DNA from: Pacificimonas flava
GTDB lineage: Bacteria; Pseudomonadota; Alphaproteobacteria; Sphingomonadales; Sphingomonadaceae
Length of the DNA stretch: 64,000 nt
NCBI RefSeq assembly: GCF_000342165.1
Contig: NZ_AMRV01000008.1
Span: 1-64,000, forward strand
Direction of reading: 5' to 3'
The position numbers and the translations under genes were made by a program. Positions 16,102 through 26,061 of this stretch are shown one piece after another (within the stretch, counting starts at the first letter, position 1; each line of letters opens with the position of its first letter). A model generated the notes under the pieces. The model saw only the letters and a program-made list of their open reading frames with translations. It was not told the origin of the DNA and ran no database searches.

Positions 16102-18234
16102 CTAGTTTGCTGCGGGTGCGGCCGGCGCGGTGCCGGCGACCTGCTGCGATGCGTCCGGTTTCGCTTCGTCATATTTGCGGAACCAGCCGAGGATATAGGC
16201 GACCTTCGCCATCAGGTTGGACGGCCGCGCGGTGATCGAATGGCCGGCGCCCTGAATGCGCACCATGGCGCTGTCGACGCCCTGGATCTTGAGCGCGCCG
16301 TAATATTGCTCGATCTCTGAAATGGGCGTGCGGTAATCCTCCTCGCCGGTCAGGACCATGGTGGGCGTCGTGACATTGCCGACGATCGACAGCGGCGAGC
16401 GCGCCCAGTAGCTGGCCTGATCCTCCCACGGTTTCGCGCCGAACAGTTCGTCCCACTGGCCGACGCCGAAATCGGACAGGAGGATGAAGGAGGTCCAGTT
16501 GATGACGGGCTTCGCCACCACCGCCGCGCGGAACCGGTCGGTCTTGCCGACGATCCAGCTGGTGAGGACCCCGCCGCCCGAGCCGCCGGTCACGTAGAGC
16601 CGTTCCGGATCGACGAAGCCCAGCCCGACGGCATTGTCGACCGCCGCCATCAGGTCGTCATAATCGGGCCCCGGATATTTGCGGTCGATCCCCATGGCGA
16701 AGTCGTCGCCATAGCCGGTAGAACCGCGCGGATTGCCGTAGAGGACGACATAGCCGGCAGCGGCATAGAGCTGCAGTTCGGCGGCAAAACGGCGGCCGTA
16801 ATTGGCGTGCGGGCCGCCGTGAATTTCCAGGATCATCGGATATTTTTTCGACGGGTCGAAGCCCGGCGGCGTAATCATCCAGGACTGCATTTCGGTGCCG
16901 TCCGCCGCGGTGGAGGTGAGTGCCCGCACCTCGCCGAACCGGTTCATGCCGGTCAGGTCGTCATTGATGTGCGTGAGCTGGCGAACCTCGCCGCCGTCCA
17001 GCATGGCGAGTTCGGCGGGGGCATTGTCGCTGACGACGTTGAACGCGACTGTCCCGGCGTCCCTGGCGACCGAGAAGCTGGCGCCGGAATAGGGCCGGCC
17101 GAGGCTTTCGCCGCCCAGCCCCTCCGCCAGATCGTCATGGCCGCCGCCGAGCGGGGCGCGCGCCAGCTTTGTCGTGCCGCCATCGTCATAGACCATGTAG
17201 AGCGCGCGGCCGTCCGGATCCCATTCGAACCCGCCGATGGAGCGGTCGAGATCGGCGGCCACGCGGCGTGCATCGCTGCCGTCGAGACGGCTGGTCCACA
17301 CCTCTGAGGGAACATGCCAGGACTTGCGGTCGCTGCGCACGACATAGGCGATGCGGTCGCCCTTCGGCGACAGCTTCGGCCCATATTCGCTGACCGGGGT
17401 CTGCGTCACGGGACGCACGCCGCCGGTGCGGACGTCCACGGCGAAGATTTCGGTCTGGCCCTGCCCCTCTCGCCAATCCTCCGTCCGATCGGAGGAGACG
17501 TAGAGCGTCTGGCCGTCGCGCGACCAGGACGGGGTGCCGTTATATTCGTAATCGTCGCGCGTGATCCGCTTCGGCGTGCCGCCCTCCGCACTGACGACGA
17601 ACAGGTGCGACAGGCCCTGCTCGTAATAGCCGGCGCCGTCACCGCGATAGAAGGTCTGATCGATCACCTTCGGCCGCGCATTCCATTCCGCCCCCTCCGG
17701 CGCGGGCGGCAGCACGGCGATGGGCTCGGCGTCCGTATCGGTGAACATGGTGAAGGCGATCCGGCTGCCGTCCGGAGACCAGGCGAGGCCCGACGGCGAT
17801 TCGAGAAGGTCCGTGATCCGCGCGGTCTGGCCGTCCTCCATCCAGCGCACGTAGATCTGCGCGCCCTCGTCGCCGGCATTCACATAGGCGAGGCGCTTCC
17901 CGTCGGGCGACCAGCGCGGGCTGGAATAATTCTGCGTGCCCGACAAGAGCGGGCGGTGTGCGCCGCTTTCGACGTCGATCGTCCAGAGATTGCTGCGCTC
18001 CCGGTCGGTGCGGACGTCGAAGCTGTGACGAACATAAACGATGGTCTTGCCGTCGGGCGAGACCTGCGGCTGCGAGGCATATTCGAGGTCGAACACGTCC
18101 ATGAGCTGGAACACCGTCGGATCGTCGGGAATGGTCTGCGCCGCTGCCCCCGTGGCCGCCCCGGACGCCGCCGCGACGGCCAGAATGGACGCGGCCGCGC
18201 CAGCCTTCAGCCGGCCGAGAATCGATGTACGCAT
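16102..18234 (-). CDS. Secreted S9-family prolyl oligopeptidase / acylaminoacyl-peptidase-like
   Basis: The protein (710 residues) has a signal peptide ending near GAAAQTIP. Residues about 40-440 contain repeated WSPDG-type strands of a TolB-like beta-propeller, and the last 260 residues are an alpha/beta hydrolase. The serine nucleophile is in VTGGSGGG near residue 555, the acid residue lies in TGEEDYRTP, and the histidine is in GAGHSI. It probably trims short peptides in the periplasm. The start is ATG. A proline- and alanine-rich tail ends the protein. Confidence 0.9.
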   Translation of the reverse strand: MRTSILGRLKAGAAASILAVAAASGAATGAAAQTIPDDPTVFQLMDVFDLEYASQPQVSPDGKTIVYVRHSFDVRTDRERSNLWTIDVESGAHRPLLSGTQNYSSPRWSPDGKRLAYVNAGDEGAQIYVRWMEDGQTARITDLLESPSGLAWSPDGSRIAFTMFTDTDAEPIAVLPPAPEGAEWNARPKVIDQTFYRGDGAGYYEQGLSHLFVVSAEGGTPKRITRDDYEYNGTPSWSRDGQTLYVSSDRTEDWREGQGQTEIFAVDVRTGGVRPVTQTPVSEYGPKLSPKGDRIAYVVRSDRKSWHVPSEVWTSRLDGSDARRVAADLDRSIGGFEWDPDGRALYMVYDDGGTTKLARAPLGGGHDDLAEGLGGESLGRPYSGASFSVARDAGTVAFNVVSDNAPAELAMLDGGEVRQLTHINDDLTGMNRFGEVRALTSTAADGTEMQSWMITPPGFDPSKKYPMILEIHGGPHANYGRRFAAELQLYAAAGYVVLYGNPRGSTGYGDDFAMGIDRKYPGPDYDDLMAAVDNAVGLGFVDPERLYVTGGSGGGVLTSWIVGKTDRFRAAVVAKPVINWTSFILLSDFGVGQWDELFGAKPWEDQASYWARSPLSIVGNVTTPTMVLTGEEDYRTPISEIEQYYGALKIQGVDSAMVRIQGAGHSITARPSNLMAKVAYILGWFRKYDEAKPDASQQVAGTAPAAPAAN

Positions 18235-18315
18235 GTGCTGAACTCCCCCAATTGCGAATGTCGAGGGGTGGACTAGCGCGGGCTTCCGGGCCGGTCGAGG
18301 GGGGTTGTTATCATG

Positions 18316-18347
18316 GCGTGGATCCCGGCCTTCGCCGGGATGACGGC
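18316..18347. repeat. REP-like palindrome between genes
   Basis: A palindrome, ggatcccggc-cttc-gccgggatgacgg, sits between the S9 peptidase and der. It belongs to the same family as the copies near 16.0 kb and is more distantly related to those at 1-340. Confidence 0.6.
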
Positions 18348-18368
18348 TATGATAGAGCGTCTTGGACC

Positions 18369-19721
18369 CTACCGGTCCGCGTAGGGGTTCGCCTTCGACC
18401 GCATGGTCAGGCGCAGGGGGACCCCCTCCAGGTCGAAGGCGCTGCGCAGCGAGTTGACGAGATAGCGTTCATAGCTGCGCGGCAGCGCATCGAGACGGCT
18501 GCCGAAGACGATGAAGCTGGGCGGCCGCGATTTCGCCTGCGTGATATACCGCATCTTGATGCGCTTGCCGCCGGGCGCGGGCGGCGGGTTCTTGTCGAGC
18601 GCCTCCTCGAACCATCGATTGAGGGCACCGGTCGAAACGCGCCGGCTCCAGGCGTCGCGCTGTTCGAACGCCACCTGGATCAGCGTATCTATGCCCTTCC
18701 CGGTCTCGCCCGAAACGGTGAGAAGAGGCACGCCGGAAATCTGGCTGAGCCCATCCGCAAGCGCGGCCTTCACACCGTTGAACAGCCGCGACTGATCCTC
18801 TGCCACGTCCCATTTGGAGAGACAGATGATCAAGGCGCGCCCCTCCTGCAGCACCTGATCGGCGATCTTCAGATCCTGCGCCTCCAGCCCCAGCGTCGCG
18901 TCGAGCAAGAGCACGACCACCTCGGCAAAGTCGATGGCGCGGCGGGTGTCGGCGACGGAGAGTTTTTCGAGCTTGTCCTGCACCCGGGCGCGCTTTCGCA
19001 CGCCGGCGGTGTCGATCAGGCGAACATCGCGCCCCTGCCAGCTCCATTCGATCTCGATGGAATCGCGGGTGATGCCCGCCTCCGGCCCGGTGACGAGCCG
19101 CTCCTCCTCGAGAATGCGGTTGATCAGCGTGGACTTGCCGGCATTCGGGCGGCCGACGATGGCGAGGCGCAGCGGCCCCTCCGCCTCTTCGTCATCCGCA
19201 TCCCGCTGAAGCGCGGACGTCGCCGCGTCGACATAGGGGGCAAGCGCCTCGTGCAGGTCGCCCATGCCCTCACCATGTTCGGCGGAGATGGCCACGGCCT
19301 CTCCGAAACCGAGTTCGAACGCCTCGTATATGCCGCTGTCGCCGGCCGACCCCTCCGCCTTGTTGGCGACCAGGATCAGCGGCACGTGCTGCGTGCGCAG
19401 CCAGTCCGCGAAATGACGGTCCAGCGGCGTCAGGCCGGCACGGCTGTCGATGACGAGGAGGGCGGCGGCGGCATCGCCGAGCGCGGCCTCCGTCTGCATG
19501 CGCATGCGTCCGGACAGCGATTCGGCGACCGCATCCTCCAGCCCCGCCGTATCGACGGCCGTGAAGCGAAGGTCGGAAAGCGTCGCCTCCCCCTCCCGCC
19601 GGTCGCGCGTCACGCCCGGCGTATCGTCGACCAGCGCGATGCGCTTTCCCACCAGCCGGTTGAACAGCGTCGACTTGCCGACATTCGGACGGCCGATGAT
19701 GACGACCTTTGGAAGCGTCAC
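18369..19721 (-). CDS. der: Ribosome biogenesis GTPase Der (EngA)
   Basis: Der is an essential two-GTPase-domain protein that assists maturation of the 50S subunit. Both G domains are clear: GRPNVGKST at residue 10 with DTAGLED, and GRPNAGKST near residue 190 with DTAGVRK, followed by the KH-like C-terminal domain. The length of 450 residues is usual. The start is GTG at 19721, 10 bases after the stop of bamB. The order TPR protein, bamB, der is typical of sphingomonads and suggests one transcript. Confidence 0.96.
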   Translation of the reverse strand: MTLPKVVIIGRPNVGKSTLFNRLVGKRIALVDDTPGVTRDRREGEATLSDLRFTAVDTAGLEDAVAESLSGRMRMQTEAALGDAAAALLVIDSRAGLTPLDRHFADWLRTQHVPLILVANKAEGSAGDSGIYEAFELGFGEAVAISAEHGEGMGDLHEALAPYVDAATSALQRDADDEEAEGPLRLAIVGRPNAGKSTLINRILEEERLVTGPEAGITRDSIEIEWSWQGRDVRLIDTAGVRKRARVQDKLEKLSVADTRRAIDFAEVVVLLLDATLGLEAQDLKIADQVLQEGRALIICLSKWDVAEDQSRLFNGVKAALADGLSQISGVPLLTVSGETGKGIDTLIQVAFEQRDAWSRRVSTGALNRWFEEALDKNPPPAPGGKRIKMRYITQAKSRPPSFIVFGSRLDALPRSYERYLVNSLRSAFDLEGVPLRLTMRSKANPYADR

Positions 19722-19731
19722 GGCTTCGGCC

Positions 19732-21060
19732 CTAGCGCCAGGCGCTCAGGCGCCCGCTTTCGTCGAGCAGGTAAAGGGTCGATCCGGCCACGATGGGACC
19801 AAGGTAGAATTGCTTTCCCGCCTCTGCCTGGAAGGTGACGGAGCCGTCCTGCGGCGAAGCGGCGATGATCTGCCCCTCCGACGAGGTCAGCCACAACCGG
19901 TCCCCCGCGAGCACGGGACCGCGATAGGTAATGCGGCCCTTCCGATCCTCGGGGTCTCGCCATTGCGGCAATTGCGACACCCAGCGGATGCGCCCGTCGC
20001 TTTTCGAAACGGCGACAAGTTCCGCATCGCTCGACACGGCGAAGATCCAGTCGCCCGCCAGCCAGGGCTGCGCGATGCCGCCCACATTCTGTTCCCAGAT
20101 ACGCTGACCGCCAGCAAGTTGCAGGGCCACGAGCCGGCCGCCATGCCCCATGGCGTAAACCCGGCCGTCATCGTCGATGATCGGCGAGGCGTCGATGTCG
20201 CTGAGCGCGGACAGGGAGGTCGTCTGCCCCGTCCGTGCGATGATGTCCTGCCAGACGGTGCGGCCGTTTTCCATACGCACCGCCGTCAGTTCACCGGACG
20301 AGAAGCCGACGATTGCCGTGTCGAGCGCGACGGCCGGAGCGGCGGCGCCGAGAAGGCCAGCCGGCTCGACGGTGCCGACGACGTCCCAACTGCGGCTGCC
20401 GTCCTGCTTGCCGAGCGCATAGACCTGATTGTCCTGCGTCACGACGAGCACGTTGCGTTCGGAGACAGTCGGGGCGCCGCGCAGGGGCACGTCCAGATCG
20501 GTGCGCCAAATCTCTGCCCCCGTATTCGCATCATAGGCGGCAGCAAGGCCGTGCCCCGACGTTGCGTAGACGCGGCCGCCGAAGACGGACACCGCACCGC
20601 CGAAGGCGCTGCGTTCGCTTTCATCCTTCTTGCGAAGGCTGGCGGACCAGAGCTCTCGCCCGGTCTGCGTGTCGAACGCGCGCACCGTGCCGACCCTGTC
20701 CATGGTGAAGATGCGGTTGCCCTCCACCACCGGCTCGCCGCCGATATAGGCGCGGGTTTCCGAACCCTGCCCGATCTGCGCCGTCCAAACGCGCTGCGGC
20801 GAGGCCGCCAAGGTAAGCGCCCCGAGGTTCTTCGCAGCCTCTCCACCGGGCTGGGTCCAGTCGACATTGGCGATGCCGGCAGGCAGCGTCACGGGCGTAT
20901 CGGCGAGTGCGGCATCCGCCTCGATCCCGCTTTCCTGCGGCAGCACGGCCACGCGGTTGCCGATCGTCGGCGTCGTTTCCTCGTCGCCGCTGAAGATTCC
21001 GCATCCGGTGACGAGCAGAGAGAATGCGAGGGCGGTTCCAAGTCCAAGATTGCCGCGCAT
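19732..21060 (-). CDS. bamB: Outer-membrane assembly lipoprotein BamB (PQQ-like beta-propeller)
   Basis: BamB is the propeller lipoprotein of the BAM complex that inserts beta-barrel proteins. A lipobox, LLVTGC, gives lipid attachment at a cysteine about 20 residues in. The body shows repeated PQQ-type propeller strands such as ETRAYIGGEPVV and GRELWSAS. The ATG at 21060 overlaps the previous stop as TGATG, giving 442 residues; a GTG one codon upstream is also possible. Position between the TPR protein and der supports the assignment. Confidence 0.88.
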   Translation of the reverse strand: MRGNLGLGTALAFSLLVTGCGIFSGDEETTPTIGNRVAVLPQESGIEADAALADTPVTLPAGIANVDWTQPGGEAAKNLGALTLAASPQRVWTAQIGQGSETRAYIGGEPVVEGNRIFTMDRVGTVRAFDTQTGRELWSASLRKKDESERSAFGGAVSVFGGRVYATSGHGLAAAYDANTGAEIWRTDLDVPLRGAPTVSERNVLVVTQDNQVYALGKQDGSRSWDVVGTVEPAGLLGAAAPAVALDTAIVGFSSGELTAVRMENGRTVWQDIIARTGQTTSLSALSDIDASPIIDDDGRVYAMGHGGRLVALQLAGGQRIWEQNVGGIAQPWLAGDWIFAVSSDAELVAVSKSDGRIRWVSQLPQWRDPEDRKGRITYRGPVLAGDRLWLTSSEGQIIAASPQDGSVTFQAEAGKQFYLGPIVAGSTLYLLDESGRLSAWR

Positions 21061-21866
21061 CACTCGCCCCCCGCCTTCGGCGCAGATGCGGCACCGGCAC
21101 CGGCATCGGCGGCGGCGGCATCGCCATCGCCGGACGCCGCCGTGGGCGCGCCGTCCTGCTGCGCCTCCACCGCCTGCATCGCCGAATTCTGCCCACCATG
21201 GGCGGCAGCGAGCTGCGCCGCGCGCTGACGCAGCGACGGCGGCAGGTCGTTGGAGGCCGCCATGCCGGCATAAAGCTCGGCGGCCGCATCTTCATCGCCG
21301 TCCTTCAAATAGGCCGCAGCGACCATTTCGCCGGCAACGCCGTACCAGGGGCTGTCGGGCTGAGCGAGCGGCGCCAGATCGGCGATGATTTCGCGAGGCG
21401 CCTCGTTTTCGAAGGCGAGCCGCGCCGCACGGATCGTTGCGAGATCGCGCAGCGGCGACACGACAGCCGTGTCGGCGGCGACCTCACGATATTTCGCAAT
21501 GGCCTCCTCCACGCTGCCGTCGTCGGCCAACAAGCCTGCGGCGATCAGGCGCGAGAGGTCGGAATAGCCCGGCACGTCGCCGTCGGCGAGTGTCTCGATC
21601 GTATCGCGAGCGTCCGCATCGCCAAGGTCGAGCCCCCCGATCGCGGAATCGAACGATTCGGCCTGCTCCGCAGAGGCCGCAACCGATTGTTCCTGCCACC
21701 AGAGAAATCCGGCAAAGGCGATCAGGAACAGCCCGATCAGGACCAGCAGGATACGGCCATACTTCGTCCAGAACCCGTGCATCAGGTCGGACCGGTAGGC
21801 CTCGTCCACCTCGCGCATGAAATTCTGCGATTGCGGATCGGCCGCTGGGGTTGGCGTCTTGGCCAA
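21060..21866 (-). CDS. Membrane-anchored tetratricopeptide-repeat protein (YfgM-like)
   Basis: This 268-residue protein begins with MREVDEAYRSDLMHGF, then one membrane helix (about residues 38-58), then helical repeats in the periplasm. The family corresponds to the YfgM/TPR_21 proteins that associate with the Sec translocon and envelope chaperones and are encoded beside bamB. The C-terminal 45 residues are a low-complexity Ala/Gly/Asp tail. The start is TTG at 21866, with AGGAG nine bases before it. Confidence 0.82.
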   Translation of the reverse strand: MAKTPTPAADPQSQNFMREVDEAYRSDLMHGFWTKYGRILLVLIGLFLIAFAGFLWWQEQSVAASAEQAESFDSAIGGLDLGDADARDTIETLADGDVPGYSDLSRLIAAGLLADDGSVEEAIAKYREVAADTAVVSPLRDLATIRAARLAFENEAPREIIADLAPLAQPDSPWYGVAGEMVAAAYLKDGDEDAAAELYAGMAASNDLPPSLRQRAAQLAAAHGGQNSAMQAVEAQQDGAPTAASGDGDAAAADAGAGAASAPKAGGE

Positions 21867-22023
21867 GTGACTACGCTCCTGGAAATGCCGAAATGGAATG
21901 AGCTGGAAATTGGCGGCGGACCATAGCGCCGCGAATGGTTACGCGCAAAACCTTATCGGCCCCTCGTGTCGCCGCACATTTTCAGCGCCTGGCAGAGAGG
22001 TCGGAACGCTACGGGACGCGGTG

Positions 22024-22881
22024 TTATTTCTTGACGCCGTAAAGCTGCGCATCCTCCGGAAAACTGCGATCCTTCACGGCGGCGGCATAGGCGCTTGCAG
22101 CCTTGCCGATATCCTCCGCCAGAGTGCCGAAACGCTTCACGAAGCGGGGCGTCCGCTCGAACATGCCCAGCATGTCGTCGACGACGAGAACCTGGCCGTC
22201 GCAGGCGGCTGAGGCGCCGATGCCGATGGTGGGGATCGATACACTGTCCGTGATCTGGCGGGCGAGGTCCTCGACCACGCCCTCGATCACCAGAGAGAAG
22301 GCGCCGGCCTTCGCGACCGCCTCTGCATCCTCGATGATGCGGGCATATTCTTCCTGGCTCTTGCCGCGTGCGCCGTATCCGCCAAGCGCATTCACCGCCT
22401 GCGGAGTCAGCCCGACATGCGCCATGACGGGGATGCCGCGCTTGGTCAGGAAGGCGATGGTGTCCGCCATCGCCACCCCGCCCTCCAGCTTCACCGCGGC
22501 GCATCCGGTTTCCGCCATCACGCGGGACGCAGCGCGGAAGGCGGCCTCCGGACTTTCCTCGTAACTGCCGAAGGGCATGTCGACGATGACGACGGACTTG
22601 TAGGAGCCGCGCACGACCGCCGCACCGTGGGCGCACATCATGTCGAGCGTGACGGGAAGCGTGCTGGACAGGCCGTAGATCACCTGCCCCAGACTGTCGC
22701 CGACCAGAAGCACGTCGCAATGCTCGTCGAGAAGCTGTGCCATGCGCGCGGTATAGGCGGTCAGCATGACGATGGGCTCGCCGCCCTTGCGCTTCTGGAT
22801 GGAGGGCACGGTCATCCGCCGCATCGGCTCCGGCACGGGATGCGAACGGCTGGTCGACGTATCGAGCTGGAAAGTAGACAT
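22024..22881 (-). CDS. panB: 3-methyl-2-oxobutanoate hydroxymethyltransferase
   Basis: PanB transfers a hydroxymethyl group from methylene-tetrahydrofolate to 2-oxoisovalerate, the first committed step of pantothenate (coenzyme A) synthesis. The sequence shows [24 protein letters not shown] and the metal-binding [20 protein letters not shown] is the conserved C-terminal motif. The length of 285 residues from the ATG at 22881 is slightly above average owing to a short N-terminal extension. Ten bases separate it from the transporter gene upstream. panC is not in the window. Confidence 0.95.
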   Translation of the reverse strand: MSTFQLDTSTSRSHPVPEPMRRMTVPSIQKRKGGEPIVMLTAYTARMAQLLDEHCDVLLVGDSLGQVIYGLSSTLPVTLDMMCAHGAAVVRGSYKSVVIVDMPFGSYEESPEAAFRAASRVMAETGCAAVKLEGGVAMADTIAFLTKRGIPVMAHVGLTPQAVNALGGYGARGKSQEEYARIIEDAEAVAKAGAFSLVIEGVVEDLARQITDSVSIPTIGIGASAACDGQVLVVDDMLGMFERTPRFVKRFGTLAEDIGKAASAYAAAVKDRSFPEDAQLYGVKK

Positions 22882-22891
22882 GAGCCGTTTC

Positions 22892-23764
22892 CTAACCGGC
22901 AAATTGCAGGATGGCGAGGCCGGCCGCCAGCACGAGCGCGGCGGCGAGGCGGCGCAGGCCCACCGTCTCCTTCAGAAGATAGGCGCCCATCAGCGCGGCG
23001 AAGACGACGGATGTCTCTCGCACGGCCGATACCTTCGCCGCCTCCACCAGCGTGAAGGCGATAAGGGCCGCGCCGTAGCTGAGGATGGAGAGGACTGCGC
23101 CGACGAGCCCATATCGCCACTTCGCGGCGATAAGCGCCCGCACCTGCCCGCGTCTGCATATGAGGGCGACCGTGCCGGTGCCAAGGCAGTCGAACATGAA
23201 CAGCCAGACGATGAACGTCGCCGGCTCCGGCGCGATGCGAACACCGCGCGCATCGGTGACGTTATAGCCGGCAATGCCGATGGCGGTCAGCGCCGCGAAG
23301 ACAAGCGCGCGCCGGTCCGGATGCGCTGCCAGACGCTGACCGCGCGGCGGCCAAGCAAAGGCGATGACGGCCGCGCTGGCGAGCATCAGGCCGAATAGGC
23401 CGGCCGGCGTCAGCCTCTCCCCAAGGACGCCCCAGGCGGCAAAGCCGGTCAAGAGCGGCGCCGATCCCCGCATCACCGGAAAAACGAGAGACAGATCGCC
23501 GTGCTTCAGCGCGCCGATAAGGGCGAGCTGATAAAGGAAGTGAACCGGCACCGCCCAGGCAAGCGCCGACCAGGTTGCGGCATCGGGCACCGGCACCAGA
23601 AATGCCGCCGGCATGATGAGGAGTGCCGCGCTGGCCTGCAGGAGCGCGCGGGAGGCGAGAATGTCGCTGCCCGCCTTCACACTGACGTTCGCGGCCGCCA
23701 GCGTCACCGCAGAGAACAGGCCGAGAAGAAGGGCGGTTGTCGCCGGGTTCAGGACCAGGCTCAT
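22892..23764 (-). CDS. EamA/DMT-family transporter
   Basis: The protein of 290 residues consists almost entirely of hydrophobic helices, about ten in number, in the two-repeat EamA arrangement. [15 protein letters not shown] and [16 protein letters not shown] are the conserved ends of the two halves. The substrate is unknown. It lies between panB and a Spx/ArsC-like gene, all on the same strand with gaps of 10 and 30 bases, so it is probably part of a four-gene unit. Confidence 0.85.
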   Translation of the reverse strand: MSLVLNPATTALLLGLFSAVTLAAANVSVKAGSDILASRALLQASAALLIMPAAFLVPVPDAATWSALAWAVPVHFLYQLALIGALKHGDLSLVFPVMRGSAPLLTGFAAWGVLGERLTPAGLFGLMLASAAVIAFAWPPRGQRLAAHPDRRALVFAALTAIGIAGYNVTDARGVRIAPEPATFIVWLFMFDCLGTGTVALICRRGQVRALIAAKWRYGLVGAVLSILSYGAALIAFTLVEAAKVSAVRETSVVFAALMGAYLLKETVGLRRLAAALVLAAGLAILQFAG

Positions 23765-23794
23765 GCCGCACCCGTCGGGCGCTCTGGTCGGGGA

Positions 23795-24148
23795 CTATGC
23801 GGCGAGGCCGGCATCCTCGTACCGAGCCGTATCGTAGCCGACGAGCAGCGGACCGTCATGCGCGATGACCGGACGCTTTATCAAGGAGGGGTTGGCGGCC
23901 ATCAGGTCGATGGCGCGCGCTTCGTCCACGCCCTCCTTCTCCGCATCCGGCAGCTTGCGCCACGTGGTGCCGCGCCGATTGAGGAGCGTCTCCCAGCCCG
24001 CTTCGCCGGCCCAGCTTTCCAGGTCGGCCTTGCGGACGCCCTCCTTCTTGTAATCGTGGAAGCGATAGGCGACGCCGTGCTCCTCCAGCCATTTGCGCGC
24101 CTTCTTGACGCTGTCGCAGTTCGCGATTCCGTAAAGCGTGACGGTCAT
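23795..24148 (-). CDS. ArsC/Spx-family protein (YffB-like)
   Basis: This 117-residue thioredoxin-fold protein starts MTVTLYGIANCDSVKKA. It has one cysteine at position 11, and RRGTTWRKL and KRPVI follow in the order seen in YffB and Spx-like proteins. The family is annotated as arsenate-reductase-related, but YffB proteins lack proof of that activity, and a glutathione-dependent thiol reductase role has been suggested. Only three bases separate it from purT upstream. Confidence 0.85.
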   Translation of the reverse strand: MTVTLYGIANCDSVKKARKWLEEHGVAYRFHDYKKEGVRKADLESWAGEAGWETLLNRRGTTWRKLPDAEKEGVDEARAIDLMAANPSLIKRPVIAHDGPLLVGYDTARYEDAGLAA

Positions 24149-24151
24149 CGG

Positions 24152-25336
24152 CTATTCCCCTTCATATTCGATGCGAACGAGACCGGCGGCCGCCACGGCT
24201 TCGGCCCGCGCGGCATCGACGTCGCCGCCGCCGACGCGCGCAATCGCAACACCCATGCGGCGATAGGGGCGCGTCGAGGGCTTCCCGAAGATGCGAACGT
24301 CCACGAACGTGCCGTCGCGGCCGCGTGCCAAGGCGTCGTCCAGCCCGGCGATCCGAAACGCGTCCGCATCGCGGTCCGCCAGGATAACCGCGCTCGCCGA
24401 TGCGCCGCGCAGCACGATAGGCGGGATCGGCAGTCCGAGAATGGCGCGCGCGTGCAGGTCGAATTCGCTATAGTCCTGGCTGGCGAGCGTCACCAAGCCG
24501 GTGTCGTGCGGGCGCGGGCTGAGCTCCGAGAAGATCACCTCCTCGCCCTTCACGAAGAACTCCACGCCGAAAATGCCGTGGCCGCCCAGCGAGAGCACGA
24601 CGCTGCGCGCCATGTCCTGCGCGCGCTTCAGCGCAGCCGGCGCCATGGTGGCCGGCTGCCAGCTTTCGCGGTAGTCGCCGCGCTCCTGCCGGTGGCCGAT
24701 GGGCGGGCAGAAATGCACACCGTCCGCCGCCGAGACGGTCAGCAGCGTGATCTCGTAATCGAAATCGATGAATTTTTCCGCGATCACGCGCTGGCGGTCG
24801 CCGCGCATGCCGGCGACGGCATAATCCCATGCCGCCTCGACTTCGCCGGGGGTATTCACGGTGCTCTGTCCCTTGCCGGACGAGGACATGACGGGCTTCA
24901 CGAGAAACGGGGTGCCAAGCTCGTCGGCAGCAGCGCGCAAATCCGCCAGCGATTCGGCGTAGCGATATTCGGATGTCGTCAGGCCAAGGTCGCCGGCCGC
25001 CATATCGCGGATGGCATCGCGGTTCATGGTCATCTGCGCGGCGCGCGCCGAGGGGACGACGACGGTCCCCCGCGCCTCGTGCTCCGCGAGGATTTCGGTC
25101 CGGATCGCTTCCACCTCGGGCACGATGAAGTCCGGGCGGTGCCGTTCGATGACGGCCGCCAGCGCATCGCCGTCGAGCATCGAGAAAACCTCGCTCTCGT
25201 CCGCCATCTGCATGGCCGGCGCCGCCGCATAATTGTCGCATGCGATGACGCGGCAGCCGAGGCGCTTGGCGGAAATCACGAACTCGCGGCCAAGTTCGCC
25301 GGAGCCGAGGAGAAGGATCGTCGCGGTCGGTGTCAT
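24152..25336 (-). CDS. purT: Formate-dependent phosphoribosylglycinamide formyltransferase
   Basis: PurT uses formate and ATP, instead of formyl-tetrahydrofolate, to formylate GAR in purine synthesis. The ATP-grasp fold is clear: ILLLGSGELGREFVI at the N terminus, LVKPVMSSSGKGQS for nucleotide binding, and GIFGVEFFVKG with SELSPRPHDTG for metal binding. I use the ATG at 25336 (394 residues); a GTG three codons upstream is possible. It heads the minus-strand group that runs to panB. Confidence 0.94.
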   Translation of the reverse strand: MTPTATILLLGSGELGREFVISAKRLGCRVIACDNYAAAPAMQMADESEVFSMLDGDALAAVIERHRPDFIVPEVEAIRTEILAEHEARGTVVVPSARAAQMTMNRDAIRDMAAGDLGLTTSEYRYAESLADLRAAADELGTPFLVKPVMSSSGKGQSTVNTPGEVEAAWDYAVAGMRGDRQRVIAEKFIDFDYEITLLTVSAADGVHFCPPIGHRQERGDYRESWQPATMAPAALKRAQDMARSVVLSLGGHGIFGVEFFVKGEEVIFSELSPRPHDTGLVTLASQDYSEFDLHARAILGLPIPPIVLRGASASAVILADRDADAFRIAGLDDALARGRDGTFVDVRIFGKPSTRPYRRMGVAIARVGGGDVDAARAEAVAAAGLVRIEYEGE

Positions 25337-25459
25337 GGGAATCACGTCATAACGGCGCGCGCGCCGGTTGACAGCCGGCAGTTGGCGGCAGCGAGTTGGA
25401 AGGCGGTGGCACAGAGCCGCGCATTGCCAGCCGGACGCCGGGCGCGCTATTCATTGGCC

Positions 25460-25981
25460 ATGCCCGCCAAACGCTCCTCCCAGCCGCCCGAACGCCCCCG
25501 GACCGGGAGCGCGGCGGACCGCGACAATCCGGGCGTCATCGCGCCGCCGCCGCTCCTCTTCGCCGCGCCGCTGGCTGTAGGCCTTGTCCTGCAATCTGTC
25601 GTTCTTGACGGCGGCATGGGTCTGCCGGGCCTGTTTCGCTGGCCGATCGGCAGTCTCGCCATCCTCGCCGGCCTGGCGATTATCGGCCTGGCGGTGGAAC
25701 GCTTTGCGCGGGCCGGCACCAACCCGGAGCCCTGGAAGCCGGCGACCACCGTTGTTGCCGACGGTATCTACCGCCTGTCTCGCAACCCGATGTATCTGGG
25801 AATGGCCCTCGCCTATGCAGGCATCGCGGTGCTGGCGGACAGCGCGCTCACGCTCGCGCTGCTGCTGCCGGCGCTGCTGATCGTCGATTTCGGCGTGATC
25901 CGGCGGGAGGAGGCGTATCTGGAACGGAAGTTCGGCGCCCGCTACCGCAACTTCACGGCACAGACCCGGCGCTGGCTCTGA
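25460..25981 (+). CDS. Isoprenylcysteine carboxylmethyltransferase-family membrane protein
   Basis: This protein of 173 residues has four or five membrane helices and the C-terminal SAM-binding pattern of the ICMT/PEMT group: GIYRLSRNPMYLG, and EEAYLERKFGARY near the end. In bacteria such proteins methylate unknown small or lipid substrates. The first 30 residues are polar and Pro/Arg-rich. The start is ATG at 25460. It begins the run of plus-strand genes but is separated by 80 bases from the phosphatase, so its link with the lipid cluster is only positional. Confidence 0.82.
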   Translation: MPAKRSSQPPERPRTGSAADRDNPGVIAPPPLLFAAPLAVGLVLQSVVLDGGMGLPGLFRWPIGSLAILAGLAIIGLAVERFARAGTNPEPWKPATTVVADGIYRLSRNPMYLGMALAYAGIAVLADSALTLALLLPALLIVDFGVIRREEAYLERKFGARYRNFTAQTRRWL

Positions 25982-26061
25982 CCGTGCTCGCCGCGTAGGG
26001 ACGGAGGTCCGCGCTCCGGCGGCGCTTGCCAAACCGGCTTCGGCCGCGCCAAGCGGGGCGG

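Noticed and set aside
16102-18234. GGSGGG in place of the usual GGSYGG as a damaged S9 active site
   Set aside because: The serine and surrounding glycines are intact, and this variant appears to be normal in the secreted S9 group.
23501-25459. Long plus-strand frame ahead of the methyltransferase
   Set aside because: It is antisense to the transporter, YffB-like and purT genes; only the last 173 codons resemble a known family.
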